From Mya arenaria (lineage: Eukaryota; Mollusca; Bivalvia; Myida; Myidae), in NCBI RefSeq assembly GCF_026914265.1, contig NC_069125.1:8123617-8187616 (forward strand): a stretch of 64,000 nt of DNA, given 5' to 3'. This document shows positions 21,955 to 32,005 of this stretch, one piece after another; the first letter of the stretch is position 1; each line of letters starts with the position of its first letter. A model generated the notes under the pieces. The model did no database searches and was not told the DNA's origin. It saw only the letters and a list, made by a program, of their open reading frames with translations. Both the position numbers and the translations under genes were made by a program.

Positions 21955-22335
21955 TTAAAGTGACACTCTTATTCAAAATCAACACATGTATAACAAACAT
22001 AAATCTTGAGTGATAAACCTGTAACTACTTACTAAATAATGAATTTATTGAAAATATTAATTGCTGATAACAAGATTGTAACCGTGTATTTAATAGCTGA
22101 AAACGCAAAAATATTAAATGATTGGTGAGTGCTGAAAGATTTACTGTGATCTACATGTACTATGTCTCACAAGGTAGAAATACAGTTTTTTTTGCACATT
22201 TCTTTCCAACTAAAAGCAGTGTCCTACATAAGAACCATTGTTTTTGACATTTATTCATTTCTTTGGTATATTATTTCAATTGTATTAATTGTGGTAAACC
22301 TTATTTGGAAGAAAGAGCGCATCTTTAAAAAGGAT
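21955..22335. repeat. Dispersed repeat, copy 2 (partner at 6132)
   Basis: Begins AAAGTGACACTCTTATTC and matches 6132-6560 over several hundred bases, including GTAGAAATAC and AAAGAGCGCA segments. Noncoding. Confidence 0.75.
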
Positions 22336-22730
22336 ATTGCTTGATGAGTGACCATTTATGTGTAAATTAAAGTAACAAAAATTACATTTATACAGTACTT
22401 TTATCAGCTTGTATTTTTGTTTTTTCTCTCAACTGAATTTGAATGTGAATTGATCTATTTAATGAAAATAATCTTGTTTGTAATATTTTTTTGCATTTTC
22501 TTGCTCTACACATCAACACCTGTTCAAATGGTACCAAAATAAGATGGGGTCATCTTGAGAAATCAACAAAATACATAGTTGTAAGTCTGATATACCTTGT
22601 TATGAAAATATAATTTAAAGCTGTAGATATTTAATTCAAACTTGTATATTTACTCTTTTGTCTTGTTAATGAGTATTTTTTATGAATGAAGTTGAAAGAT
22701 ATATTTTATTTTTTTGCAAGAATAGATATT
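22336..22730. other. Intergenic, no gene seen
   Basis: AT-rich sequence, no recognised feature. Confidence 0.3.
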
Positions 22731-23297
22731 AGGGCGATTGTTCAGAACTTTATTAAAGTTATCAACATTGTTAATGGCATCTCTGTCAAATCTGTATTAT
22801 ACCCTGTACTTGAAGTTTCATAGATACATTTATGATCAGCAGTATTCCTATCAAGATTTGAGACACCTGTTTCAGCTAAACTTGTTTTATTTAGATTTAT
22901 GAGCAAATCATAAAATATTTCACCTTTTAAAGTGTGTGTGTATGCTTATTTATACTCACACTCGGGCCTTGCCCATTCGACAATTGCTCCGATAAGATTG
23001 TTAGTCATTTTATTTTTTGGAGCATAGTGCACAGACTGAATGTTACCCTGGTGAGAGCTACCCTGGTTCTTGAACTTGCACCAGTGTATAGCACTGTCAC
23101 ACGGGGCCTCCATTTAACATCCCTCCTGGAAGATGATTTGTATTTAAAGTGGTGTGGCGGGGAATCGAACCGGCTACCCCTGGATTGGCAGTCAAGTGTG
23201 TTACCACAAGACTACTGATCCACCTTTTCAAGACAAAAGCAATGTATTTAATTTAATAGTGCTGTTTACCTAACAAGTTCTGAACAATCAGCCCATT
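22731..23297. mobile_element. MITE family D copy 4 with a SINE inserted
   Basis: Left end GGGCGATTGTTCAGAAC, right end GTTCTGAACAATCAGCCC. The copy is longer than its relatives (~565 against ~285 bp) because a tRNA-headed SINE lies inside at about 22955-23222. Confidence 0.7.
22955..23222 (-). mobile_element. tRNA-derived SINE
   Basis: On the minus strand the head reads AGTAGTCTTGTGGTAACACA (A-box region), then GGTTCGATTCC (perfect B box, near 23160-23170). A body follows with ATCTTCCAGGAGGGATGTTA and CCCGTGTGACAGTGC. That body resembles a SINE core I recall as widespread in molluscs, which is memory and not a search result. The element is the best preserved SINE here. Confidence 0.75.
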
Positions 23298-23760
23298 GTG
23301 TTAATGTATGCATTATATTATGATACAATTTATAGTTTAGTCTTACTGATATTGGCATTTTAAATTGATGCATTTCCTACTTGCCACTTGAACTGTTTAG
23401 CGGTCAACTTACCGCAAATGAATTAGTAAAGGGCACTTAACTCTACTTTTACTATCATATGAGATTCTAGTTATGCCCCTTTAATCAACTTCATTGTCAA
23501 TAAGACTTATCAATGTATTATCTAACCATATATGTGTGTACTTAAAGGTTTATGTAAATGAAGTGTTGAACTGCTTGTATTATTCAATTTGTTTTGTGTT
23601 ATACATACAAGGCTACCAGTAAATTTGATCCATTCTAGATTGTTTTTATTATTGAAGTAGCAGAATTATAGTTGAATTTGTACCAAGTTAGAGACACAGG
23701 CGTCTCACTCATTGTTTGTGTTTAAAATGTTGATTAATATCATTGTGGGTACATATAATG
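23298..23760. other. Intergenic, no gene seen
   Basis: No exon recognised. GCCCCTTTAATC near 23465 may be the end of a small TTTAAAGGGGC-type element. Confidence 0.3.
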
Positions 23761-23761
23761 A

Positions 23762-23870
23762 GATAAACAACACATCTGAATATATGTCTTTGATATACAG
23801 GAAAGAAAAGAAAGAAGTTTCTTTCCTGTATATCAAAGGCATTACATATCTTCAGATGTGTTGTTTCCTT
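23762..23870. other. Long near-perfect hairpin
   Basis: AACAACACATCTGAA, then TCTTTGATATACAGGAAAG, then a short A/G loop, then CTTTCCTGTATATCAAAG and TTCAGATGTGTTGTT. The stem is about 45 bp with a few mismatches. It could be a young foldback element or the source of a structured RNA. Confidence 0.8.
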
Positions 23871-24041
23871 TGTTTCAGCATATTTATTAACTCCGGTTGG
23901 AAGTGGTGGAGCTTAACCGTTCAGTAACAAGCATGCAGATACATTGCAATGCTGTTCACTTGTTGCATGCTACTTATTGAACGTTGTCCCTAACAACATG
24001 GTACAAAACAGTTACGTCACCAACTTCCCCTAAGATTGAAG

Positions 24042-24220
24042 TACAGTCGAGACCCGTTGGCTCGAAATCGCGTGGCTCGAATTCCTCGTTGGCTCGAACT
24101 GAATGTAAAAGACCAATTTCTTTAAACTGAACGTAAACATTCCTGCTTGGCTCGAATTTTCCGAGGCTCAAGGTATTTTGGCCGTTTCCTGGGAGTTCGA
24201 GCCAACGGGATTCGACTGTA
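24042..24220. mobile_element. Mariner/pogo-like MITE (CAGTCGA...GTTGGCTCGAA ends)
   Basis: Terminal inverted repeats CAGTCGAGACCCGTTGGCTC and GAGCCAACGGGATTCGACTG, flanked by TA on both sides. The size (~180 bp) and TA target fit a non-autonomous Tc1/mariner or pogo-type element. Confidence 0.8.
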
Positions 24221-24592
24221 GTCGTGTGTAGTTTAAATAACCTCGGGTTGTGGGTGCAGTGGCTAAAGCCCTGTTATGATAGTAAGCGTGCATTATAGCT
24301 CACCTGAGCACAAGGTGTTAGGGGTTACTGACCATTGTCTGTTTTACATTACCCATAACACTCTTGCGCACAGTGGTCAGAAATTGGCTCATTTTGAGCA
24401 TTATATTTATTTGATAAGCACATAGAGAGCTGAATTTTCTACCTGCTGTACCCTGTGCGTAGGAGTGATTATCAGCATTCTGCTTGTTGTTGAAGCCATT
24501 TGCGGATCTCGATGTAGTTGTCACAATTGTGGTATGGTGTATGTGTGTTGTCTGTCCAATTTTCGTCCTGGCTGTAACTTGTCCAAACATCA
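24221..24592. other. Intergenic, no gene seen
   Basis: GGGTGCAGTGGCTAAAGCC near 24254 resembles an A box, but no B box follows at the right distance. No exon recognised. Confidence 0.3.
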
Positions 24593-24797
24593 GGCCCCAA
24601 TTTCTCGAAGCTTCTTAAGCTTAACAGGCTTAAGTAGCTTATTTAAATTAGCCAAAATACATCCTTAAGTTTGATTTTGATAATTGCAAAAATTAATAAT
24701 AAAAATTAAATATTACACAAATTATTGAAAAACACAAATAGTGAGATTAGCTTAATCCTGTTATAAGGAAACTTAAGAAGTTTCGAGAAATTGGGGA
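24593..24797. mobile_element. MITE family C copy 2
   Basis: CCCCAATTTCTCGAAGCTTC at the left and GAAGTTTCGAGAAATTGGGG at the right, with CTTAACAGGCTTAAG and CTTAATCCTGTTATAAGG inside. The flanks read ACATCAGG and ACATAGG, a possible but imperfect target duplication. Confidence 0.85.
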
Positions 24798-25100
24798 CAT
24801 AGGATTAGAAAAAAATAATAACCTGATCTAATTACCATGAGAAGATGGCGTGATGCCTGCAAGGCCCATGTTTGTAGGTCAAAGGTCAAGGTAATACTGC
24901 AACTCAAAGGCACCTGTATTTAGGCTAGGTTATCCTTATAGCGTGGCACAAATGTTCACCATTGGAAGGCAGCATGACCCACCTGTTTTGGTCAAGGTGA
25001 AGGTCACGTTCAATAATCATATGTCAGAAATGCTTATATTTTGGATTGTCCGGGCTGTTGCTTTGCCACCCATCAGGACATTTTTGAACACGTACATATA
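24798..25100. other. Intergenic with a perfect DR1-type AGGTCA pair
   Basis: No gene. At 24876-24888 the plus strand reads AGGTCAAAGGTCA, two perfect hexamers spaced by one base, followed by AGG. Similar sequence is common in mollusc dispersed repeats, so function is uncertain. Confidence 0.5.
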
Positions 25101-25109
25101 CTCGTTATG

Positions 25110-25225
25110 TCGACTTTGTCGGGACCTAGAAAAAAGGTCGAGATAACGAACATTCGACACATCCGAATTACAGACCTAGAAAAAAAGTCGAGATAACGAA
25201 CATTCGACACATCCGAATTACAAAA
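25110..25225. repeat. ~50-bp direct duplication with GAGATAACGAACATTCGA
   Basis: ACCTAGAAAAAAGGTCGAG, ATAACGAACATTCGACACAT and CCGAATTACA occur twice in tandem. TCGTTATGTCGAC near 25101 is a partial inverted match, so this may be a rearranged mariner-type MITE. Confidence 0.7.
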
Positions 25226-25644
25226 ACATATCACCGATTTATGTAAAGGTCCGTTATAGTGGGGTTTTAAGCAAATCTTAAACATATGGATGCGTTAAGA
25301 GCGATTTTAGAATAATTAATACAAATATTATTATAATAAAAGGTATTGTATGCCAGCGTTGCTATAATACAGTAAAATACTATAAATGTGACTTTTAGAA
25401 TGCGACAGAAAGTGTGTAAATAAAACACCCTATAAACATAAAGTACTTTGCATTTTAATGAATTGAATGCACTTCGGGGTCGTCGGCAACCACGTTACAT
25501 TTCATACGCATGCGTAGTAAAGTAATGGGGGTATCCGACGATAGCACTTCGGGGGAAGCCAAGTTGTTTATAAAAAATGTGCACACCTTCGTAACCAACA
25601 TGCCCCATTCAATAATAGCTACTTACTATGGCCAGATCAGATAT
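25226..25644. other. Intergenic, no gene seen
   Basis: No exon or repeat recognised. The open frames here lack family features. Confidence 0.3.
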
Positions 25645-25857
25645 AGGACTGCATTTTTGGTCAGACGAGCTATCCGAATCGAACGTTTTCCCTATGTTGA
25701 CCTCTTTGTCTGAGATCTATAAAAATGTGTCCCTGTACTCCATGATGCACAAATTAAAAAAATGACCCATTTTTGTTTGTATATTTTCACATATTAGATT
25801 TTTGATATCAATTATCAGCTCGTTTTGGCTAGCTCGGCTTGCCAAAAATGCAGTCCG
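25645..25857. mobile_element. Small inverted-repeat element (GGACTGCATTTTTGG ends)
   Basis: AGGACTGCATTTTTGGTCAG and its near reverse complement GCCAAAAATGCAGTCC bound an AT-rich 210-bp stretch. Non-autonomous DNA element by structure; family unknown. Confidence 0.55.
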
Positions 25858-26010
25858 AAAACCAGGTAACTGTGATAAAACACGTACGTAGAATTGATAC
25901 GTACTTTTTTAGATGTGTTTACGCTGTTAATTTGTACAACAATACTTTGTTTAAAGCAGTTGAGCAGTTATGTTCCCTGAGGAATTAATACAGTGATTTA
26001 CTGGAATATC

Positions 26011-26271
26011 AATGCACCAGTCAATTATAACCACGGATCCTAGGTCCGCGGGTATGCCGGGGATGCGTCCGTGTTTTTACCTTTCAGGTGGCCCCGCAGT
26101 GCCGAGTGAGTACGGTGGTTTTGATTTTGATTTTGCACTGAAAATAGCGGTGAATGGGGGCTTTGGGCGGGGATTTTACCCGGGATTTGCTGGACCAAAA
26201 GACAAAGTTCCCAGTCCTCGCTATTTCCCGGACCTGGGGGGGGGGGGCGTGGTTACGATTGGCTGATGCAT
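26011..26271. mobile_element. MITE family B copy 2
   Basis: Starts ATGCACCAGTCAATTATAAC and ends GATTGGCTGATGCAT. The interior has TTTTACCTTTCAGGTGGCCC and a G-rich tract. Ends are more diverged than in the other copies and no TTA duplication is visible. Confidence 0.75.
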
Positions 26272-26459
26272 ACACGAACATGAGTAGTGGCGGTTCGAAG
26301 GTACTTCCATTGACCGAAACAATACACGTGTATGATTAAATGACTCCGGAGATTAGATTGTTTTTCTCGTTTTCTTCCATAATGTTGCCATTTTTTAAGT
26401 GAAAGACAGTTTATTACTTCAATTTATGTTGCCTGTTATCTTAAGGATCCGATTCCAGT

Positions 26460-26940
26460 TTGCACTTTAAATGGAATCCGGCGTACCAAAAGGGATGCCG
26501 CGTGTGGAATTTGGCGTACCCGGAATCAGGCAAAACAAGGGGTGTACGGTGGCGCGTGGAAATAGTCGTACCCGGAATCTGGCGTAACAAGGGGTATACG
26601 TTGGCGCGTGGAATTTGGCGTATCCGGAATTTGGCGTACCAAAAGGGGAATATCGGTGTGTGGAATCCGGCGTTCCAAAAGTGATGGGCGTGTGGAAGTT
26701 GGCGTACCTAGAATCTGGCGTACCAGAGGGTGTCTGAGGCCGTGTATAATTCAGCATACCCGGAATCAGACTTACAAAAGGGGGTGGGTGCGCGGGTGTT
26801 TTTCGGGTAACTCGGAATCCAGTGTACCAAAACGGGTTGATGGTCGTGTGCAGTTCAGTGTTCCCGGAATCCGGCGTATCAAAGGGTGTCGGCAGGCGAA
26901 GTTCGATGACACCCTCGTGCGTTTATGTCAACAGTTCCCG
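26460..26940. repeat. ~52-bp degenerate GC-richer tandem repeat
   Basis: Units contain GGAATCTGGCGTAC and GCGCGTGGAATTTGGCGTA, spaced near 52 bp, with some 32-bp units. Open frames on both strands follow from the periodicity and are not genes. Base composition is clearly richer in G+C than the surroundings. Confidence 0.8.
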
Positions 26941-27706
26941 TTTATGCCTTTTTGAAATTTGTCAATGATGCAAATTGAACGAAATTTCTATCCATCATTG
27001 ATCAAAACTACTATACAAACATGTTCTACATTTTAACCTTATTATATTAAAAAAAAGTCCGTCAATCTTAAACTTGATGTTAACTAAACCCATATGAGTT
27101 TATCATACACTTGTTTGCACTCCTGCAGCCATTTTGAAGTAAGTCTTCCACTACTTCGTCAAAAACAGGAAACCTTTATCAGGGGCTGTCCGTGGGTTTG
27201 ACGTTTAAGAGAGCGCACCCCAGGGGGCACACCTTGCACCCCTTCCAGGGACCATCCACATAAATAGGCTCTCAATAGCCAAGGAGGTCGCGGCTCAATC
27301 CCAAGAATCCATTGGCAATTTTTAAGTCTTAAATGGTGCTTTATGTTTTAATTTATACATAATCCTAGAACGATTTCGACAATAAACGTCCGAATCCGCT
27401 CGTGTTTATAATTATGTAAAAAATGGTCTAAATATATAGTAAATTGTGTGTCCGCAAACTGTCCCAGTCTTCAATTTACCACTCCAGCACACCACAGTAA
27501 AACTAACATTACTTAATACTTCTAATAAAGATATACATAAACATTGATTTATTGAAAAATAAACATAATGTAAAACAACCATTCAGATTATATTTCAAGT
27601 ACTTGTATACCGTGACAAAAGTACAGTGTGATAGTTCCTGACCCCTCGACTTTCTTTTAAGAACACGTGATGCATTTGATAGGTTGTAAACACACGATAT
27701 AAAGCT
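26941..27706. other. Intergenic, no gene seen
   Basis: Mostly AT-rich. 27180-27300 is a GC-richer fragment (GGGGGCACACCTTGCACCCC...) that looks like part of a dispersed repeat. No exon recognised. Confidence 0.3.
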
Positions 27707-28061
27707 TTAAAGCTGCACTCTCACAGATTGAACGTTTTGACAACTTTTTTTATTTTTTTTTGTCTTGGAACGAGCAAATCCATGAACACCAGTTATATAA
27801 GACTGCTGACAAAAAATAAGATCGGAGATTTTCATATTTAAGTTCAAAAATTTATTGCTTTTTTTCTTAAACCGTTAGAAACGGTTAAAGCCTTAGAACA
27901 TTAAATTTGGAACGGAATTATGAAAATCTGCGATCTGATCTTTTGTCAGCAGTCTTTCATCACTGGCTAGCAGAAATTTACGCAAAAAAATCTAATTCCA
28001 AGACAAAAATAAATTTAAAAAAAGTTGTCAAAACAGTAAATCTGTGAGAGTGCAGCTTTAA
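27707..28061. mobile_element. MITE family A copy, complete
   Basis: TTAAAGCTGCACTCTCACAG at the left, GAGAGTGCAGCTTTAA at the right, TTAA at both ends. Arms are strongly complementary around AAACCGTTAGAAACGGTT. Confidence 0.92.
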
Positions 28062-28258
28062 AGCGACATTGTCGTTAATGGATTCAATTCTGAAACACTA
28101 TATCATGGAACTGTTAGTGGGAGATGTCATTAGCAATGTCGCAATTAATAATACATGTACACTGATTATGCCGTCTGAAGTGTGTTAGTCTTACAAAATT
28201 GATATTTACAGATGACAATTTCCAGCATACGACACAAGTCAAAACGTACATGACTGCC

Positions 28259-29324
28259 TTAAAGTGACTCGCTCATGTTTTTGGGCCAAAAATTGGTTTT
28301 TCCGGTAATGCATCTGAAAACACTAATTTTATCATTATTTTACTCTATGATATATCGAAATTGCAGAAAAAATACAGTTCTAGCATAAAATGTATTTTGG
28401 ATTTAGAGGGGTTCGAACCACCGCCGGTAAAGTCAAGAAAAAATATAACACTGCCGGTTAGTCCACACAGCCACAGGGACTTTATCAATAATACGGGATA
28501 TGTTGACCTGTTAAAGATTAAAGACATTGATAACATCACGTGATAATGTCAATTAACCATTCTTGCATACCGGACGTTTGTTTCCGGTCATGTGACCAGT
28601 GCTGGAAAAACTCATCTCTTACACACCCCCCCCCCCCCCCAAGTAAGATGAGTCACGCGCAACAACGCGCCACTTCTTATTTCTTTTATTGTATGGTTTA
28701 TGAAAAGTATAGTATGCAATTTCAATAAAGCGGAATCAAAAATATAAGTATACAATACTTTTAATTAAAATTGAAAATAAATAATCGTATAAGCGCGATT
28801 TTTAAGTGAACTATTTGACGTCGATAGTGATTTAAAATTACTGGGCTTTATGACGTCAGTACACAACGTCGCACGCGCTCTTTGGTGAAATGTACAAAAG
28901 TGCGTTTTCTTCGTCAATTTTCCCACAAATTCATAATTTTAGTTATGCAAGAAAAAATATCAATCATGTTTTTCCAGTCCGGATCGAAAAATCCGACCCT
29001 CGGGCACGCTGCGTGACCGGTAACTCGGCAAGCCTCGTTACCGGCTTACGCGCGTGCCCTCAGATAGGATTTTTCTATCCGTACCGGAAACACATGATAC
29101 TTATAATCACGCAACACCACAGCCGTAATTTATTTTCAAACGTGTTATAAACGCTAATAAAAATTGTGGTCTTCAAAGACGGTATTTGAGCAAATATTTC
29201 ATTTGCTGAAGGGTTCCAGCTTTTTGTAGTCTTGTTTTAACACACCTTATGATTTGCCACACTTTATTTCGTGATTAAACAAGAGTGCATTTTACAAACT
29301 ATGAGCGAGTCACTTTAAAATAAA
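28259..29324. mobile_element. 1.07-kb TTAA element with AGTGACTCGCTCAT ends
   Basis: TTAAAGTGACTCGCTCATG at the left is mirrored by ATGAGCGAGTCACTTTAA at the right, with TTAA as apparent target duplication, a piggyBac-like feature. The interior carries a tRNA-like segment (28383-28490), a poly-C tract near 28627 and an imperfect ~120-bp palindrome at 28975-29095 rich in CpG. No transposase frame, so it is non-autonomous. Confidence 0.75.
28383..28490 (-). mobile_element. tRNA-like segment inside the TTAA element
   Basis: On the minus strand TGGCTGTGTGGACTAACCGG is a good A-box region and GGTTCGAACCCC a perfect B box, followed by TCTAAATCC. The long distance between boxes would fit a class II (Leu/Ser-type) tRNA ancestor, but the arms do not pair well enough to call a gene. 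Confidence 0.6.
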
Positions 29325-30158
29325 CATTAAAAAAATTGAGCAAATGCGGGACTGTTCGATTAAAAAGTTAATTTAAACTTAAATGACTGATGCTCCTGCG
29401 GCTGTGATATAGTGGCTGTTATATAATGTTTCAAGGCACAGCACATTTTTTATTCTGATTTTTTAGTTTAAACAATATTTTATTACCAAATTTTACATAC
29501 AAAAGATGATAATAATGGTTAATGGATTGGAAAACAAGTTATATAACTTATAGTAATTCCTTTTCATATTCTGGATATTTGATAGGAAATGTCTGACGAA
29601 ATGCACTTTTTAAGATAAAATTACACGCACATCCCGAGGTTCACGGACCTTGACCTATCGTCGGCAATTTATCGTCATAAACCGGGGTATCTGAGCTGAA
29701 AAGCTAGGACTACGGGCAGAGATAACGCTATATGTAGAACATCTAGATATAAATGAAACTTGGTTCAGTTCATGTAAATGTGGTATGATACTTGGACAAG
29801 TTCTTTAACGTAGATATATATTCAGTGTTAGAAGAAATTGAAAACTGAAACATATATAGTCATTTAAAGTACAGGCGAAATTTGGACGAACTTTCAACAA
29901 TTATAGGATTGGAATTTTGACGGTAAACAATCATTCATAATTTCATTACTTTTTTATATAAATAGCTGACAATTTTTGTTCTGTAGATGTTAAATGCATG
30001 ATATTTTTTTCTAGCAACACGAGGGTGCTTTTGTCAAAGTTAAATTGTGGAGTTCTTACGTAAATATTAAAACATTTGATAATGTGCAATATCTTGGTAA
30101 TTATTTAGTTTTACCAAATCTGCATACTTGTAATTAAGAATGACTTGTTTTTCATCAG
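29325..30158. other. 5' region of the third receptor
   Basis: No coding sequence. The last bases (TGTTTTTCATCAG, ending at 30158) form a 3' splice site, so a leader intron probably lies here. The leader exon and promoter were not identified. Confidence 0.4.
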
Positions 30159-30160
30159 AC

Positions 30161-32005
30161 ATGGACTTTGCACCACTCCTAAGAGATATTCTGCCAGAAT
30201 ATGCAGACGACAGTTTTGGCACAAGCTTGTCATCAGTCCAGGAAGCAGACGACAGCTTCAGCGCGAGCTTTGCATCCCTACCGGAAGCAGATGACAACGC
30301 ATTTCCGGACCCAGACGACAGTTTTATGAGTCTTTTAGCGGAACACGATGACTCGGAGAACTTCGGACTCTCGTTAATCGAAAACAATCATGACCTGTTT
30401 GATCTGATGGCTCCTCTGATGGACCCGACTCCGTTTTCACCGTTTCCATGTGACGACATCGAGGTACTTGGCGACACTTATACGGAACTAAACCAACACC
30501 AAACGTTTGAAGACACTGATCAAACTGATCAAGCTTCCCCATTGAGACAGCTTCTTCTTTCTAAGTCAAAGATGCGGGAATCTAGTGAATTTGAAGACGA
30601 AACACAGATTGATTCACCGAAAAGTAGAAAATCAAAGCGCTCGAAGTCACGAAGACAGGCGCGTGAACAAAAGACTCGCCGAGATTCATTATTGATGACG
30701 CGGGAGCCGGAAGTTATACAGCAGGCAGAAAGTCCGAAAGAGAAGTTTATATCAAAGGCGTTAAAATTTCCGCCATGCGCAGTGTGCGGCGGAAATGCTT
30801 CCGGTTTGCATTATGGGGTCAACAGCTGTGAAGCATGTAAGGGCTTTTTCCGCAGGTATATTATCAGAAACGAAGAATATAAATGTATAAAGGGAGGTAA
30901 TTGTAAAGTTGTGAATAAAAATCGCGAAAACTGTTCCGGATGTCGGTTGAAAAAATGTTTGGATCTTGGAATGTCAAAACAAAATTCGAAACTAGGACGC
31001 TATTCCCTCTCAAGAAGAACAGAGACCATCAAGAAAGTTAAAATATTGGAAGGAAAGGTAATCAACCAAAAGAAAGAAAAGACAGTTCCTGTTCCTGAAA
31101 ACCCCTTCAAGTTTGACCACACGTACAGCGGTTTGGGTCAATACAAGTCGTCTCCAGGACTAGAAGGGCTTGTCAGCGAGGACTGTTCGCCAGATGCAAT
31201 TATTGAAGACCTGGTGAACGCAATGGATAATATTCAACCGTATGGCCCCACAATCACGACACAGGACGAAATTCAGACTATTATTGGTTATCACCAACAA
31301 CGATACAAGTCAAAGCTAGAGGTTTATGGAGAAATGAAAGCAGTTCCGAGAGACGAGTACTACCAACTCCTTAAAGATTACGGAATTGACATAGACGGGA
31401 GAATTAAGGTGTTCAAAGAATACGTCCTCAAAATCAAACGAATGTCTGAGCGATATTACAACTTTGCTTCACAAATACCCGGGTTTACAAAGCTCGACTC
31501 TCATGACCAATCAAATCTCCTAAATGCTTCGAGGTGTGATTTCTTCATTACTTTAATGCATGAAGGCTACAGTGCCGAATATGACATTCTTCTCGCGAGA
31601 AACGGCGTTGCATACCACGTTGAAGAGCTAGCGGACAAATGTTTCTCGCGAACACTTATTAAAATGATTACCCAGGCATACCACCGTATTCAAAAGTTAG
31701 AGCTTACAAAAGAAGAAAAGGCTCTCCTCGTTGCGCTGACACTAGTTTTTACCGACAGATGTCGAATAGAAAATCGAGATCTTGTCGACAAAATGCAGTA
31801 TCTCATATCGGAACTTATCCGCTACCAATTAGAGCGAACATCAGGGCAAAACTCCTACAGCAGATTTGCGAAGTTTACCGACTGTCTTGTGTATCTAAGA
31901 GACGTAGCTGAACTTTACTGGCAGGAATATAGACAACTCTGCAAAGATGACGTCATTGTTGAACATGTTCCGATGGTGAAAGAGTTCCTAGCTGACGAAT
32001 GGTGA
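30161..32005 (+). CDS. Nuclear receptor, NR1-like, EACKG P-box, acidic repeats
   Basis: A 614-residue nuclear receptor. The frame is open from an ATG at 30140, but a splice acceptor (TTTTTCATCAG) ends at 30158, so I take the next ATG, at 30161, as the start (MDFAPLLRDILPEYADDSF). The N-terminus carries three acidic EADD/ADDSF repeats, a plausible AF-1 activation region, then a basic KSRKSKRSKSRR stretch before the DNA-binding domain (from Cys206): CAVCGGNASGLHYGVNSC, CEACKGFFRR, CSGCRLKKCLDLGMSKQ and SKLGRYSLSRRT. The ligand-binding domain covers about 345-614, with the signature FASQIPGFTKLDSHDQSNLL, FTDRCRIENRDL in the helix 9-10 region, and an intact AF-2 core MVKEFL (605-610). It is the closest paralogue of the receptor at 16551: same P-box and same spacing. 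Single coding exon. Ligand and targets unknown. Confidence 0.95.
   Translation: MDFAPLLRDILPEYADDSFGTSLSSVQEADDSFSASFASLPEADDNAFPDPDDSFMSLLAEHDDSENFGLSLIENNHDLFDLMAPLMDPTPFSPFPCDDIEVLGDTYTELNQHQTFEDTDQTDQASPLRQLLLSKSKMRESSEFEDETQIDSPKSRKSKRSKSRRQAREQKTRRDSLLMTREPEVIQQAESPKEKFISKALKFPPCAVCGGNASGLHYGVNSCEACKGFFRRYIIRNEEYKCIKGGNCKVVNKNRENCSGCRLKKCLDLGMSKQNSKLGRYSLSRRTETIKKVKILEGKVINQKKEKTVPVPENPFKFDHTYSGLGQYKSSPGLEGLVSEDCSPDAIIEDLVNAMDNIQPYGPTITTQDEIQTIIGYHQQRYKSKLEVYGEMKAVPRDEYYQLLKDYGIDIDGRIKVFKEYVLKIKRMSERYYNFASQIPGFTKLDSHDQSNLLNASRCDFFITLMHEGYSAEYDILLARNGVAYHVEELADKCFSRTLIKMITQAYHRIQKLELTKEEKALLVALTLVFTDRCRIENRDLVDKMQYLISELIRYQLERTSGQNSYSRFAKFTDCLVYLRDVAELYWQEYRQLCKDDVIVEHVPMVKEFLADEW

Noticed and set aside
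7912-28490. Candidate tRNA genes at the A/B-box pairs
   Set aside because: Acceptor and anticodon stems do not pair well, and bodies of non-tRNA sequence follow; these are SINE heads or relics.
30140-30160. Upstream ATG at 30140 as the start of the third receptor
   Set aside because: A pyrimidine tract and CAG acceptor lie between it and the next ATG, so these bases are probably intron.
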